Below, piece by piece: positions 24,398 to 32,294 of a DNA stretch of 64,000 bases (position 1 is the first letter of the stretch; each line of letters opens with the position of its first letter). The notes beneath the pieces were generated by a model, which did no database searches, was not told the origin of the DNA, and saw only the letters and a list, made by a program, of their open reading frames with translations. The translations under genes were made by a program, and so were the position numbers. The DNA is taken from positions 1 to 64,000 of the forward strand of contig JAEUIE010000057.1 of assembly GCA_016795155.1 (NCBI GenBank). Reading direction: 5' to 3'. This stretch comes from Planctomycetia bacterium. GTDB taxonomy: Bacteria; Planctomycetota; Planctomycetia; Gemmatales; HRBIN36.

Positions 24398-25163
24398 GCT
24401 GGGGGTGAAGGCGTCCAAGGCCCACGAGGTCTACAAAGACGCCAAGGAAAAATTCGAGCTGAAAGAAAAAGAAATCCAGCAGCACCTCGAGGAGTTGAAC
24501 CAGGAACTGCCACTCTTCGACAAGCCCGAAGAAGTGCCGTTTCCGTTCCCGTTGCCTGATGGTGTTGCCGACGCCACGCTGGCGAACGTCGCCGCAGATC
24601 CAGTGGTGCTGGGGCTCTCGATCGGCATAGTGAAAACAGTGCGGGATGAAATCAACTGTTTCACCCTAGGCCAACTGCAGCACTTCCTGAACGCCAAAGA
24701 GACGTTGAGCCCGGACAAGCAGAAAGAAGCCAAACTGAAGCTGGGGAAACGCATCGGTCCGAACGCGGCGTGGAAGTTGTTCAGGGCGGTGGCCAGCTAC
24801 ACCGGCTCACGCAAGAAGACGACCGGTAAGAAAGCGGACCCAGTGCCAGCTGCGGCGCCCGCGAAATCCGCAGCCAAAACCACCACCAGCGATGAAATCG
24901 CCATGGGGCGCGATACCCTTTGCGCCGACGTGGAAGAGTTGACGCCCACACAAGCTCAGTTCCTGGCTCAATTCAAGATGACCAAAGTGGGCGAGGTGCT
25001 TGATTGGTTCGACCGGATGAACAAGGAACGGCCCGACAACCCACCCAAGGACTACCTGGTCAAGCGGGTGGCCTCTGCCTGTTCGATCACTGACAAAACC
25101 GCGAAAGCGTTGATCGATAGCATTTACAAGTTTGAAGAGAAGTATCTGACAGGGGGTAACTAG
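24312..25163 (+). CDS. Hypothetical protein with N-terminal coiled coil
   Basis: A 283-residue protein. Residues about 10-68 are a charged heptad-like helix (LDQLLELRLEASELGVKASK onward). This is followed by a Pro/Phe-rich linker, a helical central domain (about 105-165), an Ala/Lys/Pro/Thr-rich linker (170-200) and a second helical domain (about 210-280). No family is recognised. AGGAG lies seven bases before ATG 24312, supporting this start despite the 86-base overlap with the replication gene. Confidence 0.65.
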   Translation: MPTTKQQMTPDQSKEHLDQLLELRLEASELGVKASKAHEVYKDAKEKFELKEKEIQQHLEELNQELPLFDKPEEVPFPFPLPDGVADATLANVAADPVVLGLSIGIVKTVRDEINCFTLGQLQHFLNAKETLSPDKQKEAKLKLGKRIGPNAAWKLFRAVASYTGSRKKTTGKKADPVPAAAPAKSAAKTTTSDEIAMGRDTLCADVEELTPTQAQFLAQFKMTKVGEVLDWFDRMNKERPDNPPKDYLVKRVASACSITDKTAKALIDSIYKFEEKYLTGGN

Positions 25164-25165
25164 CC

Positions 25166-25591
25166 GTGGACCGCTCCGCCTGGCTCAAGACGCCGTACGC
25201 CAACACCTCCGCGAAAGACCCGGATAGCGCCATCACGGCGCTGCTGCAGAAATATCAGGTTGTGCACTTCAGCACCACGCACGCACCTGGGCCGGGTGGC
25301 AACCCCGGCTATGGCGTACGCTTCGAGCTGGGCGGCCTCTGGTACGTCGTGGCGTTCGAATCGCTGTCGGTGAAAGGTGTTGATCCCCGGCAGCTCCTGA
25401 ACCAGGTGAAGCGGGTCGTTTACTACACACTGAAGACTTTGCTGGAAGCCAGCGAGGTCTTTGTCAGTCGTCAGAAACTCCTGCTGCCATTTCTGGAAGT
25501 CGGCGGCATGAACCTGTACGAACAGATGAAGCCATTTCTGGCAGACTTCCAGGCTACACCAGGGCGGCTGGCTTTGTTGGGATTGGAGTAG
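25166..25591 (+). CDS. Hypothetical protein
   Basis: A 141-residue protein from GTG 25166, two bases after the preceding stop. It has a Gly/Pro-rich beta-like centre (HAPGPGGNPGYGVRFELGGLWYVV) and predicted helices toward the C-terminus. No motif or family is recognised, but residue composition and gene packing support a real early gene. Confidence 0.62.
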   Translation: MDRSAWLKTPYANTSAKDPDSAITALLQKYQVVHFSTTHAPGPGGNPGYGVRFELGGLWYVVAFESLSVKGVDPRQLLNQVKRVVYYTLKTLLEASEVFVSRQKLLLPFLEVGGMNLYEQMKPFLADFQATPGRLALLGLE

Positions 25592-25594
25592 GTT

Positions 25595-26062
25595 ATGGAA
25601 CTTAACATCAACGGATTGTTGAAAGGTTTGAGTGAGCTGTCTCAGCAACATGTAAGGCTCATCGACCGCGAGATCGAGGTTGCTGAGGAACGGCTGGTGA
25701 TGCTGAACAAGCTGCGGGGCATGTGCCCGCAAGGTAAGAAGTACACCAGCCGTCCAATCGGGAAGATGCTGGAGGACATGAAAACGAAACGACGCAAGAA
25801 ACCGGATGCAGCCAGGCCCAAAAAGAAGCCTGGCGAACCGCTGAACCTGGAAGGCGATCTGATCCCGCACGACACACGGTGCAAGATGATTGCCGGCCTG
25901 ATCGATGCACAAGGAGCCATGACTACAGGTGTTCTCGCGGAATTGATGAAGTGCTCTGTCAAAACGATTTACAACGACATCTATCGACACGAAGAGTGGT
26001 TTGGCCGTGACAGCAATGGCGTCACCCTCACGATTCAAGGGAGAAAGGATTTACTGCAATGA
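25595..26062 (+). CDS. Hypothetical protein with C-terminal helix-turn-helix
   Basis: A 155-residue protein. The N-terminal 45 residues form a charged predicted helix. A Lys/Pro-rich linker follows (KTKRRKKPDAARPKKKPGEP). The C-terminus (about 95-150) has a helix-turn-helix of the DeoR/Rrf2 type: AQGAMTTGVLAELMKCSVKT, then IYNDIYRHEEWF. DNA binding is therefore likely. Its stop overlaps the ParB-like gene start by four bases. Confidence 0.65.
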   Translation: MELNINGLLKGLSELSQQHVRLIDREIEVAEERLVMLNKLRGMCPQGKKYTSRPIGKMLEDMKTKRRKKPDAARPKKKPGEPLNLEGDLIPHDTRCKMIAGLIDAQGAMTTGVLAELMKCSVKTIYNDIYRHEEWFGRDSNGVTLTIQGRKDLLQ

Positions 26063-27702
26063 ACCTGAACACCATTCCCATACAGCAGATCGATACGGAA
26101 CTGATCCGCCTGCGTGATAATAACCGCGATGAAGGCAACGCGGTAGGTGGCCTGCAGGAGATGGCCACGTCGATGCAGAATCACGGCCTTCTGCACCCTG
26201 TGCTACTCAGGCCAGTGAACGACAGCGAATACACCTACGAATGCATTTCAGGCGAACGCCGTCTCCGGGCCGCCTGGGACCTGAACTGGGAAGAGATCCC
26301 CGCCCGTGTCGTGAGTGCTGACCTATCTGTCGAAGAGATCGACGAGCTGCACCTGGTCGAAAACCTGCAGCGGTCTGACCTGACTCCCTGGGAAGAAGCC
26401 CGGCAACTCGCTGACCTGCAAGCGCGTGACCCCGATCAGCGGCTGGAAGACCTGGCCGACAGGGTGGGCAAGTCGCCGACGTGGGTGGCGCAACGCCTGG
26501 CGTTCCACAAGTTGCACCCTGGTTTGCGGGCAATGCTGGTCAAGGAAGAGTGGCCGCTGGTGCAGGTGCAGATGCTGGCCAGAATGCCGCTGCAGTTCCA
26601 GGCGGATTTTCTGGATGGGGTATCCCAAGAGCGTAAAGAGGGGTGGGGTGATTATGGCTCTACCGCTTTACCAGAAGTCCCTGATACTCAATCATTGGCC
26701 CGATCTATCAACGATGCACTTATGCTGCTCAGTCACGCGCCCTGGAAGCGTGATGACGCCAAGCTGCTGCCCGAAGCGGGTGCCTGCAACCAGTGCCCCA
26801 AGCGGTCGCTGGCCCAGAAGTTTCTATTTCCAGAGGTGACTGACAGCAAGAAAGACACCTGCCTGGATAAGGATTGCTGGAGCCGTAAGCAGGCTGCCCT
26901 GGTGATGCTGCAGGTGGAGAAGCTGACCAAAAAGAAAACGCCGCCGGTGCTGCTGTCGGATTATTCCGAAGTGCCCCAGGCGACGAAAGAACGTCTCGGC
27001 GATGTTGAGATCAGGGGGGTACATGATTTCAACGAAGTCACCCAGAAAGACAAAGACGCCCGGCCTGCGGTGCTGGTGAGCGGGCCCGAAGCGGGGAAGG
27101 TGACCTGGGTGAAGGAATGGGCGAAGCCGGTGGCACAGACCAGCCGCCGGCAGGTGGATCAGGCGACGGGAAAACCGGTACCCAAGACGGACAAAGAGAA
27201 GCTGCATGAGCTGCTCTGTAAGCGGCTGTGTGCTGCCGTGGAATTCTGGCGAACAGAATCCCTGAACAGCATCAAGCCGACGCTGGAACGGCTGGTGCGA
27301 CTGGTGGCCGTCATGGGCACCAGGTGGAGTCACCGCATGTGCTCTGATCGCGAATGGAAGGATTACGAAGGCATCGTTGACAACGACCAGAAGCTGGCAG
27401 ACAAGCTCTGGGATGCAATACGGGAAGTGCTGCAGGATCGGGTGAAGCGGACATTACCGATAGTCAATTGTGCGGAAAGCCTCTGGAAGGAAGCAAGGCT
27501 ACAGGCTGAAGCACTGCAGGGGTTTGCTTCCTTTGAGGATTGCTGGAAATCTGCCGTGGATGAAGTGAAGTTTCCCGTGGGGCTGCAGAAGGCAGGGTTG
27601 ACTGATCCGCACACGGTGTTTCCTGAAGCCATTACCTGCCACAAGCCCCTCAATACACCCAAGAAACCACAACCAGCCAAGAAAGGGAAGGGTGCGAAGT
27701 GA
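26059..27702 (+). CDS. ParB-like partition/nuclease-fold protein
   Basis: A 547-residue ParB/Spo0J-superfamily protein. The ParB N-terminal CTPase/nuclease fold covers about 1-110, with the SGERRLRAAW box and ELHLVENLQRSDLTPWEEA. The helix-turn-helix domain covers about 110-170 (LEDLADRVGKSPTWVAQRLA). A Cys cluster (ACNQCPKRS, then DTCLDKDCWSRK, about 242-275) matches long plasmid and phage ParB relatives and probably binds zinc. The C-terminal half is unassigned. No ParA lies beside it, so a role in phage transcription or DNA processing is as likely as partition. Confidence 0.83.
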   Translation: MNLNTIPIQQIDTELIRLRDNNRDEGNAVGGLQEMATSMQNHGLLHPVLLRPVNDSEYTYECISGERRLRAAWDLNWEEIPARVVSADLSVEEIDELHLVENLQRSDLTPWEEARQLADLQARDPDQRLEDLADRVGKSPTWVAQRLAFHKLHPGLRAMLVKEEWPLVQVQMLARMPLQFQADFLDGVSQERKEGWGDYGSTALPEVPDTQSLARSINDALMLLSHAPWKRDDAKLLPEAGACNQCPKRSLAQKFLFPEVTDSKKDTCLDKDCWSRKQAALVMLQVEKLTKKKTPPVLLSDYSEVPQATKERLGDVEIRGVHDFNEVTQKDKDARPAVLVSGPEAGKVTWVKEWAKPVAQTSRRQVDQATGKPVPKTDKEKLHELLCKRLCAAVEFWRTESLNSIKPTLERLVRLVAVMGTRWSHRMCSDREWKDYEGIVDNDQKLADKLWDAIREVLQDRVKRTLPIVNCAESLWKEARLQAEALQGFASFEDCWKSAVDEVKFPVGLQKAGLTDPHTVFPEAITCHKPLNTPKKPQPAKKGKGAK

Positions 27703-27974
27703 TCGACCAGACCACAGCCAGCTTTGCCGAAATGCTCCGCAGTCGTGGCCATGAACACGCAGCCATCGCAGTCGTGACGGACGCGATCGCCATCAGCATG
27801 GGCGACTTAATGGCGAATTTCGGCAAGGCTCTCACCAAACTAAACCTCGACCCAGGTTCGATGTTGAAGATCGGTGCCGTCACCGTCACCCACATGGCCA
27901 GACTGCAAGTTCTGGTCGGTGAGCTGAAGTCCGAAGGCAACAAGCTCAAGAAATCTCTGGAGGGTAAACTGTGA
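27699..27974 (+). CDS. Small helical protein
   Basis: A 91-residue protein starting at GTG 27699, overlapping the ParB-like stop by four bases. It is predicted all-helical with a Met- and Ala-rich centre and a Lys-rich end. No family is recognised. Four-base overlaps at both ends show it is part of the same translation-coupled operon. Confidence 0.62.
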   Translation: MIDQTTASFAEMLRSRGHEHAAIAVVTDAIAISMGDLMANFGKALTKLNLDPGSMLKIGAVTVTHMARLQVLVGELKSEGNKLKKSLEGKL

Positions 27975-28186
27975 GCCAGCCAACTGTAGGCAGCGAAATC
28001 CTAAATGAAATTGAACGCTGCAGCGAACTGATCGGCCTTTACGAATCGCTCCGAGGGCCTGGCGTGTACGTTGATTTCGCCATCAACTCGATTCGGCGGA
28101 CGATTAGCGATGCAAAGGAGGCCATCACTGGTGATGACCCCGTCGCCTGCATCCGGGTACTTGAACGATTGAGGGACCACAAATGA
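27971..28186 (+). CDS. Small helical protein
   Basis: A 71-residue protein from GTG 27971, overlapping both neighbours by four bases. It has two predicted helices (EILNEIERCSELIGLYESLR and INSIRRTISDAKEAI). No family is recognised. Confidence 0.6.
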   Translation: MSQPTVGSEILNEIERCSELIGLYESLRGPGVYVDFAINSIRRTISDAKEAITGDDPVACIRVLERLRDHK

Positions 28187-28422
28187 GTCTCCCCGTCTCC
28201 CAATGCCGTTCCTGCGGTGCCCAGATTTACTGGGTGCAAACAGTCCTCGGGCGCAACATGCCGGTTGATGCCATACCGGTGGATGATGGCAATGTCATCT
28301 TTATTGACCAGAAAGCCCATGTGATCCGGGCCGGGGAAGAAGTCCCCGAAGATGCCCGGCGGTACGTGAGTCACTTTTCGACTTGTGCTCAGGCGAAGAA
28401 ACACAGGAAGGGGCGAAAGTGA
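28183..28422 (+). CDS. Small zinc-ribbon protein
   Basis: A 79-residue protein with Cys-X2-Cys near the N-terminus (QCRSCGAQIYWV), a beta-like core (VDAIPVDDGNVIFI) and a final HFSTCAQAKKHRK that could supply the remaining His and Cys ligands. Small proteins of this pattern are common in phage early regions and probably bind one zinc; their function is unknown. It is translationally coupled upstream and downstream (ATGA-type overlaps). Confidence 0.68.
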   Translation: MSLPVSQCRSCGAQIYWVQTVLGRNMPVDAIPVDDGNVIFIDQKAHVIRAGEEVPEDARRYVSHFSTCAQAKKHRKGRK

Positions 28423-28622
28423 TGGCCAAGATCGGCCCCAACACCTGGATTCAGAAAGAGATGCAATGCACGTGCGGCGGCTATTTGAAGATGATCGAAC
28501 AGTTCAAGGTGGTGCAGCACGTCGAGAAATCATTCTGGAATTACCACAGCCGCAAAAAGTGCGGGGTGCAACGGTCAGTTATCACTTACACCAGGAAGGG
28601 GAAGAAGTATGCCAGCAGCTAG
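28422..28622 (+). CDS. Small Cys-containing protein
   Basis: A 66-residue protein starting at ATG 28422, which shares one base with the preceding stop. It carries CTCGG near residue 16 and a later KKCGV, so a partial zinc site is possible, and ends in a basic tail. No family is recognised. It overlaps the HNH endonuclease gene by 14 bases. Confidence 0.55.
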   Translation: MAKIGPNTWIQKEMQCTCGGYLKMIEQFKVVQHVEKSFWNYHSRKKCGVQRSVITYTRKGKKYASS

Positions 28623-29346
28623 AAGCCCAATCATCGATAAGTGGGTTGAAGAAAACCAAGGGAAGCATCTGTGCGGGTGTGGATGTGGAAAAGTAATCGT
28701 TATCATCCGTAACCATTATCATGTTGGCATTCCGCCGCGCCGTCGTGGGCACAACAAACCTAACATCAACGAGTGGATTAGGCAACAAGACGGACGGCAT
28801 GTTTGTCAGTGTGGATGTGGCGGCTTGATCCGTGCGACCATCGACCACCGATGGAAGGGCATTCCTAGGTTTATTCATGGGCATAGCGGCAAAGTACAGT
28901 TTGCGGACAGGAGAACATTATTCTTCGCTAAAGTCACCAAGACTGATCAGTGCTGGTTGTGGACGGGGAGCAAGAATAAACGTGGCTACGGAAATATGCA
29001 TACGAAAGGAAAGTCTGGTAAGGCTCATCGCGTTTCTTGGGAACTACATAAAGGCCCTGTCCCGGTGGGGATGCACGTTTTGCATAGGTGCGACAATCCC
29101 GCTTGTGTAAATCCCGATCATCTGTTTCTAGGAACGCACCAAGACAACATGGCTGACATGGTGATGAAAAAGAGATACGCCAAAGGCGAGACGGTTGGGT
29201 GTTCAAAGTTCACAGACTCAGAAATAAGGGCCATACGTAACAGGGCCGCCTCGGGCGAATCACTGTCATCGATAGCGAGAGACAAAGAAACTAACTCAGG
29301 CCATGTGAGCAGAATTGTCAGGAAGATCAGGTGGAAGCACATATGA
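28609..29346 (+). CDS. HNH endonuclease
   Basis: A 245-residue protein. Two N-terminal Cys-rich repeats ([13 protein letters not shown] and [13 protein letters not shown], about 18-75) look like tandem zinc knuckles. The nuclease core (about 110-180) has the HNH_3 pattern: [14 protein letters not shown], then [20 protein letters not shown]. The C-terminus (about 195-240) has a helix-turn-helix ([20 protein letters not shown]) like DNA-binding modules of free-standing homing endonucleases. It may spread itself by cutting phages that lack it. It overlaps the RusA gene by four bases. Confidence 0.88.
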   Translation: MPAARSPIIDKWVEENQGKHLCGCGCGKVIVIIRNHYHVGIPPRRRGHNKPNINEWIRQQDGRHVCQCGCGGLIRATIDHRWKGIPRFIHGHSGKVQFADRRTLFFAKVTKTDQCWLWTGSKNKRGYGNMHTKGKSGKAHRVSWELHKGPVPVGMHVLHRCDNPACVNPDHLFLGTHQDNMADMVMKKRYAKGETVGCSKFTDSEIRAIRNRAASGESLSSIARDKETNSGHVSRIVRKIRWKHI

Positions 29347-29774
29347 TTTCGTTCATTGTTTATACGGTACCTGTTGCGATGCCACGCCAGAGAAATCGCA
29401 TCATGTACATCGGCGGCAAGCCGATCAGCCAAAACTACACCCCTGGCAAGCACCCCGTGAACGCTTTCAAGTCAGCGGTGCAGCTCTCAGCTCGAGTGGC
29501 TTACGACGGCCCGCCCCTGGAAGGCCCTGTTTACCTGCAGGCCACCTTCGTGCTGCCCAGGCCACAGAAGTACTGCCGCAAGAAAGACGACCCAGGGCGG
29601 CTGTGGTGTATTGCCAAGCCAGACATGGACAACCTGGTCAAGGCGCTCAAGGACGCATTATCGAAGCTGGTGTTTAAGGATGATTCCCAGGTATGTCGTA
29701 CTATGCAGGGGAAGTTCTACGCCGCCCGTGATGAACAGCCATGCGTGGAAGTGCAGATTGGAGTTATTGATTGA
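29343..29774 (+). CDS. rusA: RusA-family Holliday junction resolvase
   Basis: A 143-residue endonuclease from ATG 29343. RusA dimers cut four-way DNA junctions and clear branched phage DNA before packaging. The family motif is clear: [20 protein letters not shown] with FKDDSQV (about 90-115), containing the metal-binding Asp residues, preceded by [10 protein letters not shown] with basic residues. The length is slightly above the 120 residues of E. coli RusA. It is coupled to the HNH gene upstream (ATGA) and overlaps the sigma-factor gene by four bases. Confidence 0.92.
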   Translation: MISFIVYTVPVAMPRQRNRIMYIGGKPISQNYTPGKHPVNAFKSAVQLSARVAYDGPPLEGPVYLQATFVLPRPQKYCRKKDDPGRLWCIAKPDMDNLVKALKDALSKLVFKDDSQVCRTMQGKFYAARDEQPCVEVQIGVID

Positions 29775-30328
29775 CAGACTTCCCTATTCCCCTGGCCGAC
29801 GTTCTCAAGATAGCCGATCAGGCTGCCTGGTGGATGTTCAGCAAGACCAAGGGGAAGCTGGCTTTCGCTGATCTGAAGCAGGAAGCGATGCTGGGGCTGA
29901 TCGGTGCCGTGCGAACGTGGAACCCTATCAAATCATCTTTTAAGACTTACGGGAGCACGCGGGCACGGTTTCACCTGATGGACTATCTCCGCAGGCAGGA
30001 TCACCTGACACGGGTGCATCGCAAGAAATCCAAAGGGCACCTGCCGAATGTGTTTTCTTTTCACGCACTAAATGAGGTGGTAACTGATCGGTTGCAAGTC
30101 ATGGTGGACGAGACTGTGGCCGTCCCAGGCAAGTCCACTCTGGAATCAGACTACGCCGAAAGCCTGATCTTGATGGTGAGCAACTACCGGCTGCGGGACA
30201 TCCTTTACCTGCACTATTTTCGCGGCCTGACGTTCAAAGCGATTGGCAAGATCATGGGGATTACAGAAAGCCGCATCAGCCAACTGCACAGGGCGGCGAT
30301 TGAAACTATTCGAAGGAAGGCGGGGTGA
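29771..30328 (+). CDS. Phage-encoded sigma-70-family factor
   Basis: A 185-residue RNA polymerase sigma-like protein starting at TTG 29771. Region 2 (about 25-80) reads ADLKQEAMLGLIGAVRTWNP, then FKTYGSTRARFHLMDYLRRQ, close to the FliA/SigB type. Region 4 (about 130-183) reads RDILYLHYFRGLTFKAIGKI, then GITESRISQLHRAAIETIRR, a clear helix-turn-helix. Region 3 is short. It is nearly last in the rightward early operon and faces the late genes, so it probably redirects host polymerase to late promoters. Those promoters could not be identified. Confidence 0.85.
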   Translation: MTDFPIPLADVLKIADQAAWWMFSKTKGKLAFADLKQEAMLGLIGAVRTWNPIKSSFKTYGSTRARFHLMDYLRRQDHLTRVHRKKSKGHLPNVFSFHALNEVVTDRLQVMVDETVAVPGKSTLESDYAESLILMVSNYRLRDILYLHYFRGLTFKAIGKIMGITESRISQLHRAAIETIRRKAG

Positions 30329-30331
30329 ACG

Positions 30332-30643
30332 ATGGAAGGGCTTTATTTCGTATCGTTTACGAAAGATCACAAGCTGCATTATTGCGGCCAGATCATTAAA
30401 CAACTTGAACTGGGATATTGGCTGGTGAGTCTAGTCAACTTTCTTAATGGCAACATGGACTGCGGCATGGTGTACCACCTGCGAGAAATGCAGGGCAATT
30501 GGAAAATCTACGACACGAAGGAAGAGTGGGTGCAGAAGGTGGAATACTTTCAGCGCCAGGCATCTCGGCAATCTTCTAAACCGGCTTCTCCCCCTGTCCA
30601 TCCCACTGTTTCGAGTGGCCCGCCTTCACCATCTGATCATTGA
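30332..30643 (+). CDS. Hypothetical protein, last early gene
   Basis: A 103-residue protein of unknown family. The first 75 residues look folded and aromatic-rich (MEGLYFVSFTKDHKLHYCGQ onward); the last 28 are Ser/Pro-rich and disordered. The 3' end overlaps the convergent nuclease gene by 68 bases, so the early and late transcripts collide here. Confidence 0.55.
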   Translation: MEGLYFVSFTKDHKLHYCGQIIKQLELGYWLVSLVNFLNGNMDCGMVYHLREMQGNWKIYDTKEEWVQKVEYFQRQASRQSSKPASPPVHPTVSSGPPSPSDH

Positions 30644-30977
30644 TACTGGCGGCTCCCGGTTCGGCGTAAGCCTTCCCAAAGATGCGGCCATACTTTTCGG
30701 TGACATCGCGGTCGGTGACAATCATGATCCAGCTATCAACCGGGGTCAGATACTGCAGGTAGCTCTTGGCCGCCAGTCCCCGTTTCTTTTCGGCGGCGTT
30801 GGAAGTGCGACTCTCCGGAGCATTCACCCCGGAGAGTCTAAAGATTTTCGGGCTTTGCTTGATGCACATGCCCATGTCCAAGTCAACCCGCAGCGTGTCG
30901 CCGTCGATCACTTCCAGTACCTGGGCGACGTACCGGAAGATGTGACCATAAAAGGCTTTCTTGGACTCGGCCATCAT
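30576..30977 (-). CDS. Staphylococcal-nuclease-like (SNase) protein
   Basis: A 133-residue OB-fold nuclease, the last gene of the leftward late operon. The pattern matches SNase: VIDGDTLRVDLDMG with a metal Asp, FRLSGVNAPESR giving the catalytic Arg and Glu, and TEKYGRIFGKAY giving the second Arg. It would cut DNA or RNA using calcium. There is no signal peptide, although many relatives are secreted. ATG codons at 30977 and 30974 are both possible starts. Roles might be host DNA breakdown or DNA trimming; sequence does not decide. Confidence 0.85.
   Translation of the reverse strand: MMAESKKAFYGHIFRYVAQVLEVIDGDTLRVDLDMGMCIKQSPKIFRLSGVNAPESRTSNAAEKKRGLAAKSYLQYLTPVDSWIMIVTDRDVTEKYGRIFGKAYAEPGAASINDQMVKAGHSKQWDGQGEKPV
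30809..30838. terminator. Perfect hairpin inside nuclease gene
   Basis: GACTCTCCGG (30809-30818) pairs exactly with CCGGAGAGTC (30829-30838) around a ten-base loop. On the plus strand it lies 166 bases past the last early gene and is followed by TAAAGATTTTC. It could weaken rightward transcription running into the late genes. Confidence 0.4.
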
Positions 30978-31004
30978 TACCTCAACTGAGGCTTACGGTC
31001 AGTT

Positions 31005-31655
31005 TCAGCGGCTTCCACGTCTGCCCCGGGTGATGATGCCACCGGGTTGCCAGGTGCCGGTGGAACAATTGCCGCCGGAGCAACTGGAATAGCTATTGGT
31101 CACCACTTCACCGGTCCGAACAGGAGCTGTGGTCGCTGCCTCGTTTCTCACGAATAAATGCATGTAGCGCTTCCCATCGCTGCCACGCACCCAGGCAGCA
31201 CCGGCGTGGGTGTAGTTGTCATAGGTGCAACACGTGCCCCATCCCCAACTATCGTCTAAGGCACCGCAGCCTGCAGCGTCAGCATGAGCACCAGCGGGCA
31301 GGCAGTCGAAGTCGCTGGCCAGATGGCCTGCAATGCCCTGACTGGCACGCTGGCGGGCAGCTTCCTGGGCGGCCTGGGTCAGCAGTGGATCTTGCTGGAA
31401 AGGTGGCAGGCCGCGTTTGGAGCGTGCAGCGTTTACTTCAGCTAGGGCATCCGTTATTCCTGGATCAGCTGTTTTTATTCGTGAATCGGCTGATTTTATT
31501 CCAGAAACAGGCGGTTCTATAACCGTTTTTGGTGATTCGATTGCTTGGCAGTTCCCCGCCCAGGCCCAGGCGGATCGCCCGCGTCCTTTGCGGTCGCTGG
31601 CATCGGCACTGATAACCATCACTGACACGAACAGCAGACAAAGCAGACTTCGCAT
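31005..31655 (-). CDS. Secreted CAP/SCP-domain protein
   Basis: A 216-residue exported protein with a signal peptide (about 1-19, LLCLLFVSVMVISADA). A linker with repeated Lys/Ser/Ala/Asp segments follows. The CAP (SCP/PR-1) domain runs from about 66 to 180: ALAEVNAARSKRGLPPFQQD, then AAQEAARQRA and GHLASDFDC. The C-terminus is Cys/Ser/Gly-rich, then basic. CAP proteins are extracellular with varied activities, some proteolytic. In a phage late operon it may act at the envelope during lysis or serve as lysogenic conversion; neither is shown. Confidence 0.75.
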   Translation of the reverse strand: MRSLLCLLFVSVMVISADASDRKGRGRSAWAWAGNCQAIESPKTVIEPPVSGIKSADSRIKTADPGITDALAEVNAARSKRGLPPFQQDPLLTQAAQEAARQRASQGIAGHLASDFDCLPAGAHADAAGCGALDDSWGWGTCCTYDNYTHAGAAWVRGSDGKRYMHLFVRNEAATTAPVRTGEVVTNSYSSCSGGNCSTGTWQPGGIITRGRRGSR

Positions 31656-31677
31656 AGCTCATTCCTCATACAGGTAA

Positions 31678-31700
31678 GGCGGCGGGACCTCCCCGCCGCC
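31678..31700 (-). terminator. G/C-rich intergenic hairpin
   Basis: GGCGGCGGG (31678-31686) and CCCGCCGCC (31692-31700) form a nine-pair stem with a five-base loop in the gap between two late genes. No T-run follows on the minus strand, so it may slow polymerase or protect the mRNA end rather than end transcription. Confidence 0.4.
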
Positions 31701-31719
31701 GAGACTCAAAGCGTTGTTA

Positions 31720-32292
31720 TTAGCTGCTGAATTTCTTCAGCAGAAACAGAAACAGAATCGGCAACAGCGTCTGCAGCGCGAGCAGTAGGAGCGGATTGCC
31801 GACAATCTTTTCCTGATCGGCCTGGCTGAATTTCTCCAGCCGTTTCACCAGACGCGGGTTGCGTCTCAGTATCGCCTTGGATTCTTCAGGGGCACTGGCG
31901 AAACGTCCCATGTATTCGTTGAGATCAGCCTGACTGACTTCGCCGTCTGAACTGGAGCCAACTTCGCCATGGTCGCCGACAATCAGCGTGCCGCCTTCCT
32001 TGCTGATCTGGTCGATCAGGTTGGCAGCCAGCCAGTCGATGTTATCGAACAGCATCTTGTCGATGTTGCCCGGGGTGATGACAGCCGGTTCCAGCAGTTG
32101 AGCGCCAGACACCAGCCATTTACGCAGCGCGACCTTGTCGATCTTGCTGCTGTCGAAACTGATCAGACTTCCGAGATTCAAAGGCATGTTGCCCTCCGTG
32201 TAAAACTCTCTGATGAAATCAGCCAGCATGGCGAGAGCCATGATGGCGAGTGTGGCCATAAGCCACAGCAGCCCGCTGGGGAACTGATCCAT
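31720..32292 (-). CDS. Membrane protein with N- and C-terminal helices
   Basis: A 190-residue protein with an N-terminal membrane helix (about 8-25, LLWLMATLAIMALAMLADFI) and a C-terminal one (about 167-186, LLLLALQTLLPILFLFLLKK). The domain between them is acidic and helical. An internal ATG at 32187 has GGAGGG six bases upstream, much better than the signal at 32292, so a shorter form lacking the first helix (154 residues) is likely made as well or instead. It might belong to the lysis module; no holin family is recognised. Confidence 0.6.
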   Translation of the reverse strand: MDQFPSGLLWLMATLAIMALAMLADFIREFYTEGNMPLNLGSLISFDSSKIDKVALRKWLVSGAQLLEPAVITPGNIDKMLFDNIDWLAANLIDQISKEGGTLIVGDHGEVGSSSDGEVSQADLNEYMGRFASAPEESKAILRRNPRLVKRLEKFSQADQEKIVGNPLLLLALQTLLPILFLFLLKKFSS

Positions 32293-32294
32293 TG

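Noticed and set aside
25160-26038. Minus-strand 292-residue open frame in the early region
   Set aside because: His/Gln/Leu-rich shadow of two coupled plus-strand genes that have ribosome-binding sites and a helix-turn-helix.
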